Positions 6,920 through 13,041 of a stretch of DNA of 13,041 bases are shown in pieces. This DNA comes from an uncultured Collinsella sp. Lineage in GTDB: Bacteria; Actinomycetota; Coriobacteriia; Coriobacteriales; Coriobacteriaceae. The stretch covers positions 1-13,041 of the forward strand of contig URBA01000014.1 in NCBI GenBank assembly GCA_900545905.1. Direction: 5' to 3'. Below the pieces are notes generated by a model, which was given only the letters and a program-made list of their open reading frames with translations, had not been told where the DNA came from and searched no databases. Both the position numbers and the translations under genes were made by a program. Each line of letters opens with the position of its first letter. The stretch's first letter is position 1.

Positions 6920-8062
6920 CTAGCGTATCTGGATGCCGGCTTTCTTTTTCTCGGCCTTGACGCGGTAGAGCTCCGCATCGGCAGCGCGAAGTAAGTCTTG
7001 CCAGGTATCAACACTATCGCCGACCCGCGCGTAACCGATGGACATCCGCAATGCATACGGCACCTCGGCACGAGCGAGCTCGTCGTTAATCGCCGAACAC
7101 AGGTCTATGATGTCCTGTTCCGCCGCAGCCTTCTGGAGCACCACGAACTCATCGCCGCCATAACGTGCGATAAAACCACCAGACGCCGAGCAGACCTCTT
7201 TGAGCGTAGCAGATATGACCTGGAGAGCATGGTCGCCCTCCACATGTCCATAGCGATCGTTAATCAGCTTAAAGCCGTCGGCGTCCATCATAAGCAGATA
7301 CACATCATCGGCCTGATCAGCACCCGAGAACAGCGACAGCATATAGGTCTCAAAACGGTTGCGATTGTTAAGGCCAGTCAACGGGTCGGTCGAGATCAGC
7401 TGCTCCTGACAGATGATATAGAGCAGCAACATGCTAATCATTATGCCGACACAAAGGCCAAGCACCGAGTATACGATCTGAAAGGTACCGCCCACCAGAG
7501 CGGGAACCGCAAAAAAGGCGAGGGTGCGATAAATGGCCTTCTTTTGCAGGCTTTCGACTTTTCGAGCCTGAAAAAAAGCATGCAAGGACGTATATATGAC
7601 GTAGCAGTAGCTAACGATAGGCTGAATCATATAAAGCGCTCCGCGACGATATACGCCCTGCACATCGATATAGAACATAGTGTGCGTCCAGTAGCTGGTA
7701 AATGCCAAGACGACCACCAGTGCGGTTGGCAACGTTAAAAGTACCACCCTGTAGGGCGTGGTCAGGAGCCGTGAGCCCTGCATCGTCTCGGAATAGAAAA
7801 ACCAAATGAGGCACGCGATGGCGAACAGCGAAAACGAGACCGCGTTGGAAATCCAGTTGGCCGTGATGCCTACAGGAGTGCTTACGCCGTCCGAGAGCGT
7901 CCAGATCATATCGAAGAAAATGTAGGCAGCAGACGTGTAGCCCAGCATGCTAAACAAAAGCTGCTGGGTGCTCGAGAACAGGGAGCGACGGCTTCGTACG
8001 GCAAGCCCGATAAGAATAATCATGCACAGCAGGAATATCTCGATCTTGAGTGCCTTAATCAC
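6920..8062 (-). CDS. Membrane-anchored diguanylate cyclase (GGDEF domain)
   Basis: From the GTG at 8060-8062 the protein has 380 residues: about seven hydrophobic helices in residues 8-220, then a GGDEF domain (about 222-375). The active-site signature is intact: DPLTGLNNR (226-234), metal-binding D260 with FKLIND (264-269), and GGDEF at 302-306. It should make cyclic di-GMP from two GTP at the membrane. The RxxD inhibitory site expected a few residues before GGDEF is absent (ASGG stands there), so feedback inhibition is probably lacking. The N-terminal helices probably sense a signal, but I recognise no named sensor domain. The GTG start is preferred because AAGGGGGG lies about 6 nt upstream; a TTG at 8122 would add 20 polar residues without a good ribosome site. 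No EAL or PilZ gene is nearby, so the target pathway is unknown. Confidence 0.9.
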   Translation of the reverse strand: MIKALKIEIFLLCMIILIGLAVRSRRSLFSSTQQLLFSMLGYTSAAYIFFDMIWTLSDGVSTPVGITANWISNAVSFSLFAIACLIWFFYSETMQGSRLLTTPYRVVLLTLPTALVVVLAFTSYWTHTMFYIDVQGVYRRGALYMIQPIVSYCYVIYTSLHAFFQARKVESLQKKAIYRTLAFFAVPALVGGTFQIVYSVLGLCVGIMISMLLLYIICQEQLISTDPLTGLNNRNRFETYMLSLFSGADQADDVYLLMMDADGFKLINDRYGHVEGDHALQVISATLKEVCSASGGFIARYGGDEFVVLQKAAAEQDIIDLCSAINDELARAEVPYALRMSIGYARVGDSVDTWQDLLRAADAELYRVKAEKKKAGIQIR

Positions 8063-8251
8063 TAGACGCCCCCCTTCAATATCCAAGTGGCCAGAATCGC
8101 CCGAGTCGCGCCCAGGCGCCAAACACCCCTTTCTCCGCAGGGGTAAAGGGAATCATAGCAGAGCGCCCGAACGTCACTGCAGAACAGCCACCGTTCGGGC
8201 GCCCATACGGCGCGAATTGCACACGCCGGCTTGATTGACTCGCGTCGACGA
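8063..8251 (-). promoter_or_regulatory. Promoter and inverted repeat ahead of the GGDEF gene
   Basis: On minus, TGCTATGAT (TATGAT at 8152-8157) is an extended -10 pattern and would give an 83-nt leader to the GTG at 8062. Directly upstream lies a perfect 11-bp inverted repeat, GCGCCCGAACG (8163-8173) and CGTTCGGGCGC (8192-8202), with arm centres 29 bp apart. It covers where a -35 would be, so it may be an operator. It could instead be the transcript-end hairpin of the KDG permease gene that stops at 8252, but no T-run follows. In the leader, ACCCCT and AGGGGT can form a short stem. I see no c-di-GMP riboswitch. Confidence 0.45.
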
Positions 8252-9274
8252 TTACTCGCCGTCGATGTCGGTCGCGACGGCCTCCTCAATAGCCTCGACG
8301 CCTTCGACCGACAGATCCTCTTTGCCGTGGCAGAACTTCTTATCGACCCAGCCAGTCAGAATCGGGGCCATGATTGCCGTGATGATGACGGCAGTGGCGA
8401 TCTGCGCATACGCGGTGGGCGCAAGCTCGGCATAGCGCGGAGCGACCTCGGCGAGGGCGACCGGCGTGGTCATGGCCGTGCCGGCAATGGTGGAACATGC
8501 CACAGCCGCCTTACCATTGCCGCCACACAGGCGCTCGAAGGCAAAGGTAATGGGACCGACGATAAAGAGCGTGATGAGGCCCAGCAGGATGCCCGAAATG
8601 CCGCCGGTGATGAAGCTCGAAAGGCTCATGGACGCACCGAGCTGAAAACCAATTACAGCGATCGCGGGATTGGCGCCGGGAACCAGCAGGTTCTTGATAA
8701 ACGGGAACAAGTTGCCCAGGACCATGCCGATAACAAGCGGCAGGATGGATCCGATGATGGTGCCGACGGGGATGTTGGCGAGACCCGAAACACCAAGGAT
8801 GATCATCGTGACGGCGGGGCCGGCCGTAAAGAACAGGATACCGACAGCGCCCTGCTCGGACTCATCGCCGAACTCGCCCATGATGCCCGTATAGAGCGCC
8901 ATGTTGCAAAACGTAATGCCGCCGATGATGGAAACCGAGCTCAGGCCTAAAAAGTTATCGTTAAAGAAGTACGCGACGCCCAGACCCAGCGCGGCTGCCA
9001 CTACAAGCTTAGGAATCAGCACGACGATGCCGGTCTTGATGGCGCCCGGCGTGGACTTAAAGCTGATGCCGGCGCCCACGAACAGCAAGATCGCGGCAAC
9101 GATGGTGTTGGAGCCGCCGCGGCAGGCAGCCGTAAAGAAGCCGCCGATCTCAAAAACCTGCGGGCAGAAGGTGTTGAGCAAAAGACCGACGATCATCGGA
9201 TAGATCATGATGTCGCCCGGGATGCGCGGGACCCTGAATTTCTTTTGCTCGTTGGCGGTTGCTTCCTGTGCCAT
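8252..9274 (-). CDS. kdgT: 2-keto-3-deoxygluconate permease (KdgT family)
   Basis: The 340-residue protein has about ten hydrophobic helices after a short polar N-terminus (MAQEATANEQKKF) and matches the KDG:H+ symporter family throughout. Recognisable stretches are RIPGDIMIYPMIVGLLLNT, GSNTIVAAILLFVGAGI and the C-terminal ACSTIAGTAMTTPVALA with YAQIATAVIITAIMAPILT. It should import 2-keto-3-deoxygluconate, an intermediate of pectin and uronic acid breakdown, through the cytoplasmic membrane; some relatives may carry other sugar acids. The ATG at 9272-9274 was chosen because the family begins close to this point and a G-run (GGGGG) lies just upstream; a TTG at 9304 gives a less likely ten-residue extension. 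No KDG kinase or aldolase gene is adjacent, so its metabolic partners must lie elsewhere. It is co-directional with azlCD but 141 bp downstream. Confidence 0.88.
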   Translation of the reverse strand: MAQEATANEQKKFRVPRIPGDIMIYPMIVGLLLNTFCPQVFEIGGFFTAACRGGSNTIVAAILLFVGAGISFKSTPGAIKTGIVVLIPKLVVAAALGLGVAYFFNDNFLGLSSVSIIGGITFCNMALYTGIMGEFGDESEQGAVGILFFTAGPAVTMIILGVSGLANIPVGTIIGSILPLVIGMVLGNLFPFIKNLLVPGANPAIAVIGFQLGASMSLSSFITGGISGILLGLITLFIVGPITFAFERLCGGNGKAAVACSTIAGTAMTTPVALAEVAPRYAELAPTAYAQIATAVIITAIMAPILTGWVDKKFCHGKEDLSVEGVEAIEEAVATDIDGE

Positions 9275-9415
9275 GAAACCCCCATTTCCGCTGACGGGGT
9301 ACAAAAGCCCACGTCACGCTTTGCTACAGTAAAGTTTGACCATGGTACCAGAAGAAGCAGACCGCCTCGGTGAGAAATTCGATTCGTTAGGCCGGGACGA
9401 TAACGCGTCCTGCTC
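9275..9415 (-). promoter_or_regulatory. Upstream region of the KDG permease gene with a 16-bp near-palindrome
   Basis: CTTTGCTACAGTAAAG (9319-9334) is symmetrical at 12 of 16 positions and lies about 45 nt before the permease start, a plausible operator for a sugar-acid regulator. On minus it includes TACTGT, a weak -10 match. A small stem GGACG/CGTCC near 9397-9412 follows the azlD stop but has no T-run, so readthrough from azlD remains possible. Confidence 0.3.
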
Positions 9416-9739
9416 CTATACGAGGCTCAAAACGATATAGAACACGATGCCCGAAACGCAGCACCACAACATCGACTTTGTCTTGATTGCCACCGCCACG
9501 ACGCCGGCGGCCGCAATCCAGGGAACCAAGGCAGGCCAGAGTCCCGCGTCGAACGCGCCGGGGCTCACCAAGTCGTTGGCGACCAGCGCAGCAAAGGCAG
9601 CGGGCGGGATATAGCCCAGGGCCTCGGTAATGCGGGGCGACAGGGTCCGCCCGCGCAAGGCGAACGCCGGCGCGATGCGAAAGAACGCGATAGCAGCCCA
9701 CGACGACAGCCACAGAACCAAGAACTCGTTAGCGGGCAT
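9416..9739 (-). CDS. azlD: AzlD-family branched-chain amino acid transport subunit
   Basis: This 107-residue protein has four hydrophobic helices and the family's size. The central LSPRITEALGYIPPAAFAAL fits the AzlD signature 'lp..v..alr.vPpAalaAl'. It is the small partner of AzlC; together they form an exporter, known in B. subtilis from resistance to 4-azaleucine, that removes branched-chain amino acids from the cytoplasm. The ATG at 9737-9739 overlaps the end of azlC by 11 bp and is preceded by GAAGAGGTG with about 6 nt spacing, so translation is probably coupled. An upstream in-frame ATG ten codons earlier (MLYLTEEVPA) is possible but less likely. Confidence 0.88.
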   Translation of the reverse strand: MPANEFLVLWLSSWAAIAFFRIAPAFALRGRTLSPRITEALGYIPPAAFAALVANDLVSPGAFDAGLWPALVPWIAAAGVVAVAIKTKSMLWCCVSGIVFYIVLSLV

Positions 9740-10421
9740 CGCGGGCACCTCTTCCGTCAAATACAGCATCGCACGCCAGCGCAATGGCAATGCCGACCAC
9801 GACGCTTGCCGGCACGGCAATATTCGCGAGGCCCAAGAACTTGCATACGGCGACGGACACCGCGCCCGAAACCGCCGCGACAACGTTACCGCGCGACAGC
9901 CGCTGCGAAAAGAGCAGGCAGATAAAGAGCGAGGTGCAGACAAAGGCTGCAATGGCGGTGGGAACATCGACAACGGCGCCGACGATGGCGCCCATCGTAC
10001 ACGAAACGCCCCATGTTGCGATGAGGATTACGTTGAGCACAAAGGACTCGCGCGGGCCCCAATCCTCCCCTTCAACCAACTTGGCAAGCGAGATGCCATA
10101 TGCCTCCTCGGTAAGTGTCGCGGCAACAGCCAGCGTCTGACGCTTCGAGGCACCCCTCAGATGCGGTGCGATCGATGCCGAGTAAAGCGCAAAGCGCGAG
10201 GAGATTGCGGCGACGCTCGCGACGATCGATGCTGCAGGCACACCCACCAGCCACAGGTTGCAGATCATAAACTGGCCGCTGCCCGTCACAAACGTACTGC
10301 TTAGAGCAAAGACCATCCAGGGCTCCATTCCCGTCTGCCCCATGATCATTCCGCACGGCGCGCCTATTGCAACATAGGTAAGCATCACTGGCCAGACGGT
10401 TCTAACGATTTTGAGCACCAT
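9729..10421 (-). CDS. azlC: AzlC-family branched-chain amino acid exporter, large subunit
   Basis: The 230-residue membrane protein has several hydrophobic helices and the family's order of conserved patches: PVMLTYVAIGAPCGMIMGQ near the N-terminus, FVTGSGQF (the usual '..aGaaQf' site), then SRFALYSASIAPHL and TEEAYGISL, matching the family 'NlRh.lysas..p.l' and 'tDE.fal' blocks. It forms the export complex with AzlD, encoded immediately downstream with an 11-bp overlap. The ATG at 10419-10421 is chosen because it begins right before the first helix; a TTG at 10490 would add 23 residues with no family support. The ribosome site is weak (AGGA about 10 nt upstream). The gene is divergent from the HD-domain gene. 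Confidence 0.9.
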   Translation of the reverse strand: MVLKIVRTVWPVMLTYVAIGAPCGMIMGQTGMEPWMVFALSSTFVTGSGQFMICNLWLVGVPAASIVASVAAISSRFALYSASIAPHLRGASKRQTLAVAATLTEEAYGISLAKLVEGEDWGPRESFVLNVILIATWGVSCTMGAIVGAVVDVPTAIAAFVCTSLFICLLFSQRLSRGNVVAAVSGAVSVAVCKFLGLANIAVPASVVVGIAIALACDAVFDGRGARDAR

Positions 10422-10547
10422 ACGTTTCTCATCCTGACAAGGTCTCCGAGCCGCATGTAGCGACACGGCAGAATCATCATCCGACAGCAACCGAGTTCAC
10501 CTACAATTGCCACCGGATCGAAAGACACAACTTTTTAGGAAGTCATT
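10422..10547. promoter_or_regulatory. Divergent gap between azlC and the HD-domain gene
   Basis: This 126-bp stretch must hold both promoters. On plus, TACAAT (10502-10507) is a five-of-six -10 match about 40 nt before the HD gene start, with no recognisable -35. AGGAAG (10537-10542) is the ribosome site of the HD gene. I could not pick a convincing azlC promoter, and see no clear inverted repeat. Confidence 0.35.
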
Positions 10548-11360
10548 ATGACAGCTATCGATCGAGACCGGGCGCGCGCGGTCTTCAAAAGCTACACCGA
10601 TGCCTACGACGCCACCAACCCACGCATCGCGCTCAAAATCGAGCATACGTACCACGTGGCCGAGGCATGCGATGCCGTAGCGCGCGAGCAGGGCTGGTCG
10701 TCAGAAGATATTGACCTGGCATGGCTTTGCGGCCTGCTACACGATATGGGCCGCTTTGAGCAGCTGCGACGCTGGGACACCTTTAAGGACGCCGAGAGCA
10801 TGAGCCATGCGGCGCTGGGCATCGAGGTCCTCTTTGGCGAGAATCCCGCCGATGCGCCCGCCGTAACGAGCATCCGCGACTTTATCGATGACCCGGCAGA
10901 AGATGAGCTCATCCGAGCGAGCATTGCCTATCACAGCGATTTCCGTCTACCCGCGCAGCTCGACGTGCGCACGCGAAGCTTCTGCGATATCGTGCGCGAT
11001 GGTGACAAGATCGACATTATGCGCACCATCGCCGACAGCACCGTCGAGACCATCCTTAAGGTGGATGAGGACGCATTTCTCGCCAGCCACTTCTCGGCAC
11101 CGACGCTGGCCGCCTTTGACGAGCACCGCTGCGTCACGCGCGATGAGCGCGATGAGCCCGCCGACTTCTTGGTGGGGCTTATCTGCTTTATGTTTGAGCT
11201 CGTCTATCCAGCAAGCCGCGCGCTGGCGCGCGAACAGGGCGATATCCACCGCCTGCTCGACGCGCCCTTTGGCATTACGCGGCCCTTTACCGACCCCGCC
11301 ACGCAGGCAACTTGGAGCCGCCTAAAGGACGAGATGCGCGACTGGCTGGCGCGCGCCTAG
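10548..11360 (+). CDS. HD-domain metal-dependent phosphohydrolase-like protein
   Basis: The 270-residue soluble protein carries the HD-superfamily ligands: H33/H36 in IEHTYHV, H65-D66 in LLHDMGRF, H87 in MSHAALG, H129 in AYHSDF, and D153 in RDGDKIDIM. This suggests a bivalent metal site and phosphohydrolase activity on a nucleotide or other phosphate ester; the substrate is unknown. The layout (HxxxH, HDxGR, late DGDKID) is that of stand-alone HD proteins annotated only by domain; it is not an HD-GYP phosphodiesterase, since the GYP extension is missing. No signal peptide or membrane helix is seen. AGGAAG precedes the ATG. Its TAG stop overlaps the stop of etfA on the other strand by 4 bp, so no separate terminator fits between them. 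Confidence 0.85.
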   Translation: MTAIDRDRARAVFKSYTDAYDATNPRIALKIEHTYHVAEACDAVAREQGWSSEDIDLAWLCGLLHDMGRFEQLRRWDTFKDAESMSHAALGIEVLFGENPADAPAVTSIRDFIDDPAEDELIRASIAYHSDFRLPAQLDVRTRSFCDIVRDGDKIDIMRTIADSTVETILKVDEDAFLASHFSAPTLAAFDEHRCVTRDERDEPADFLVGLICFMFELVYPASRALAREQGDIHRLLDAPFGITRPFTDPATQATWSRLKDEMRDWLARA

Positions 11361-12562
11361 CGCTCAAGCTGGACCAGTAGCTCCTCGACGACCTCGACGG
11401 CATCGCCGACAACCTTGTACTGGGCAGCACCAAAGATGGGGGCATCCGGGTCCTCGTTGATGGCGATAATGCACTCTGCCCCACCGATGCCGGCAAGATG
11501 CTGGATGGCGCCCGAAACACCGATACTCACGAGAAGTTTGGGCGAAACCGATACGCCCGTCTGGCCAATCTGGTGGCGATACTCCAGCCAACCCGCCTCC
11601 ACGACGGGACGCGTGCAACCAAGCTCGGCACCCAGAGCCTCGGCGAGCCTTCGCATCAACGGCAGGTTTTTCTTGGAACCAATGCCGCGACCCACCACGA
11701 CCAGGCGCTCGGCATTGGCGATCGAGGGCTGCTGTCCCCACTCCTCGGCGGGAATCGAGATTTCGACGCGGGCCTTAACGTCTTCTGCAAGCGCCACCTG
11801 GGTGATCGTGCCGGAGCGGCCGTAGTCGAAGTCGGGCGCCTTAAAAATACCGGGGCGCACCGTGGCCATCTGGGGTCGGTGATTGGGGCAGATGATGGTG
11901 GCCATCAAGTTGCCGCCAAACGCCGGGCGCGTCTGTTGCAGCAGCCCCGTCTCCGTATCCATCGAAAGTACGGTGCAGTCAGCCGTAAGGCCCGTCTGCA
12001 AGCGGACGGCAACGCCGGGCGCCAGCTCGCGACCAAAGGCGGTCGCGCCGTAGAGGATGGCCTCGGGCTTGCGCTCGGCTACCAGATCGCAGATCAGACG
12101 AGCATAGACTTCCGCGTCGTTTTGACGCAGACGCTCGTCGCGACAGGCCAGCACTTCGTCGGCGCCGGCGCAAACCAAATGCTCAAGCTCCTCGAGTGAA
12201 CTCTCGGGGCTCACGCCGACCAGTGCCACCAAACGGCAGCCGCGGGCATCGGCAAGCTCACGGCCCTTACCCATCAGCTCATAGGCAACAGGAGCCACTG
12301 TATCGTGCTCGTCGGTCTGCACGAATACCCAGATGTCTCGATATGTATCAAGGTCCGCCGCGCCGGCGGCCTCGTCACGCTCGATCGAGATAGCGTTGAC
12401 GGGGCAGGCATCGACGCACCCGCCGCACAGAATGCAGCCGTCGGTTACGCGGGCACAGCGGTTGGGACGCCCACCCTCCACCACAATGCCGCCCGAGGCG
12501 CAGGCACGGACGCAGCGACCGCAACCGATGCAGGCTTCGCTATCGATATTCAATCCGCTCAT
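11357..12562 (-). CDS. etfA: Electron transfer flavoprotein alpha subunit with N-terminal 2[4Fe-4S] ferredoxin domain
   Basis: The 401-residue protein fuses three parts. Residues 1-60 hold two cluster motifs, CIGCGRCVRAC (C11, C14, C17, C21) and CILCGGCVDACP (C43, C46, C49, C53). Residues about 75-260 form the ETF alpha N-terminal domain (VRPGIF at 235-240). Residues about 280-401 form the FAD-binding domain, with GRGIG at 291, TRPVVEAGW at 317, GQTGVSVSPKL at 333-343 and SGAIQHLAG at 350-358. With EtfB it should bind FAD and pass electrons between dehydrogenases and carriers. Ferredoxin-fused EtfA proteins occur in anaerobes with lactate dehydrogenase/Etf or caffeyl-CoA reductase/Etf complexes, some of them bifurcating; which applies here cannot be decided without the upstream partner. 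The ATG directly abuts the etfB stop, and GAAGGG inside etfB is the probable ribosome site. Confidence 0.95.
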   Translation of the reverse strand: MSGLNIDSEACIGCGRCVRACASGGIVVEGGRPNRCARVTDGCILCGGCVDACPVNAISIERDEAAGAADLDTYRDIWVFVQTDEHDTVAPVAYELMGKGRELADARGCRLVALVGVSPESSLEELEHLVCAGADEVLACRDERLRQNDAEVYARLICDLVAERKPEAILYGATAFGRELAPGVAVRLQTGLTADCTVLSMDTETGLLQQTRPAFGGNLMATIICPNHRPQMATVRPGIFKAPDFDYGRSGTITQVALAEDVKARVEISIPAEEWGQQPSIANAERLVVVGRGIGSKKNLPLMRRLAEALGAELGCTRPVVEAGWLEYRHQIGQTGVSVSPKLLVSIGVSGAIQHLAGIGGAECIIAINEDPDAPIFGAAQYKVVGDAVEVVEELLVQLER

Positions 12563-13041
12563 CTATGCCATCCCTTCGATAATCTTGGCGAGCTTTTCCG
12601 CCTGCTCGGATGCCGTGCCCTCAACGGTCTCGCACGTTTGATCACGGTCGGGCACAAACGAGCGCACGACCTGTGTCGGCGACCCGGCAAGACCGCAACG
12701 CGCGGGGTCGGCGTTCACGTCGGCGGCACTGACCACGCGCACGTCCGCCTCCTCCGCCGCGCGAATACCGGCAATACTCGGCATACGCAACTGGCCAATC
12801 TCCTTGGCAGTCGTCATCGCGCACGGCATCTCAAGACACACCGTCTCCTCGCCGGCATCGCATCCGTGAACGAGCGCCAGCGAGCCACACGTCGTAAAGC
12901 CCGCGCTTTGCACGCAGCTCACGTCGGTCACGCAGGGAATCTCAAAGGCACCGGCAAGCTCGGGACCAATCTGGGCCGTATCGCCATCCACCGCCATCTT
13001 GCCGCAGATAAGCAGGTCGAAGTCCTCGTCGAACGCCTCGA
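12563..13041 (-). CDS. etfB: Electron transfer flavoprotein beta subunit, partial (N-terminus outside window)
   Basis: The reading frame is open to the right edge, so only the C-terminal 158 or so residues are visible. DLLICGKMAVDGDTAQIGPELA is the classic ETF beta block, cited here as LLICGKMAVDGDTAQIG, and is followed by PCVTDV and later LRMPSIAGIRAAEEA. This part contacts FAD and EtfA and includes the AMP- or second-FAD-site side, but the N-terminal nucleotide region that would help tell bifurcating from classical forms is missing. The TAG stop at 12563-12565 is immediately followed by the etfA ATG with no gap, indicating an etfBA operon with coupled translation. The methionine at 12995-12997 is internal, not a start. 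Confidence 0.93.
   Translation of the reverse strand, partial: EAFDEDFDLLICGKMAVDGDTAQIGPELAGAFEIPCVTDVSCVQSAGFTTCGSLALVHGCDAGEETVCLEMPCAMTTAKEIGQLRMPSIAGIRAAEEADVRVVSAADVNADPARCGLAGSPTQVVRSFVPDRDQTCETVEGTASEQAEKLAKIIEGMA

Noticed and set aside
8063..8150. c-di-GMP riboswitch in the GGDEF leader
   Set aside because: The leader is only about 83 nt, with one short stem and no recognisable GEMM core.
9630..10304. A 224-codon plus-strand frame opposite azlCD
   Set aside because: It lies antisense to two recognised membrane genes and has Arg/Asn/Asp-rich shadow composition.
12995..12997. ATG as the start of a short etfB
   Set aside because: The frame continues upstream to the window edge and includes the conserved LLICGK block, so this methionine is internal.

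Overview
The window looks like chromosomal DNA from a GC-rich, anaerobic, gut-type actinobacterium. A Coriobacteriia member such as Collinsella is my best guess. This is an inference from high-GC codon use, the long single-chain PurL, a ferredoxin-fused electron transfer flavoprotein and the transporter set; no rRNA marker is present. I see no transposase, phage gene, tRNA or CRISPR.

Left part (1-1852): on the minus strand a CPA2-type cation:proton antiporter ends at 290. Past its stop lie six alternating inverted copies of a 15-16 bp motif (104-276), followed by a hairpin with a U-run (48-89). Read as minus-strand RNA, the array folds into three consecutive hairpins, each with a 16-nt loop, in which almost all sequence divergence is absorbed by G-U pairs. 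On the plus strand the same positions would be A-C clashes. This is the most unusual signal in the window and suggests a structured 3' UTR or small RNA.

Centre-left (1853-6919): a divergent control region of about 184 bp separates the antiporter from purL (plus), a 1248-residue single-chain FGAM synthase. A strong intrinsic terminator follows it, then an EamA-type exporter (plus).

Centre (6920-10421): a co-directional minus-strand block reads, in transcription order, azlC-azlD (overlapping; branched-chain amino acid export), a 2-keto-3-deoxygluconate permease, and a membrane-anchored GGDEF diguanylate cyclase with its own promoter region. The spacing of 141 bp and 189 bp between the last three suggests separate transcription units.

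Right part (10422-13041): an HD-domain hydrolase (plus) meets the etfBA pair (minus) tail to tail, the two stop codons sharing one CTAG. EtfA carries an N-terminal 2[4Fe-4S] ferredoxin domain, as in electron-bifurcating or ferredoxin-linked ETFs of anaerobes. etfB runs off the right edge, so its N-terminus and the partner dehydrogenase are not visible.

The genes form no single pathway: purine synthesis, transport, c-di-GMP signalling and anaerobic electron transfer are juxtaposed, as in ordinary core chromosome. The non-coding structure at 48-276 is the main candidate for something undescribed.
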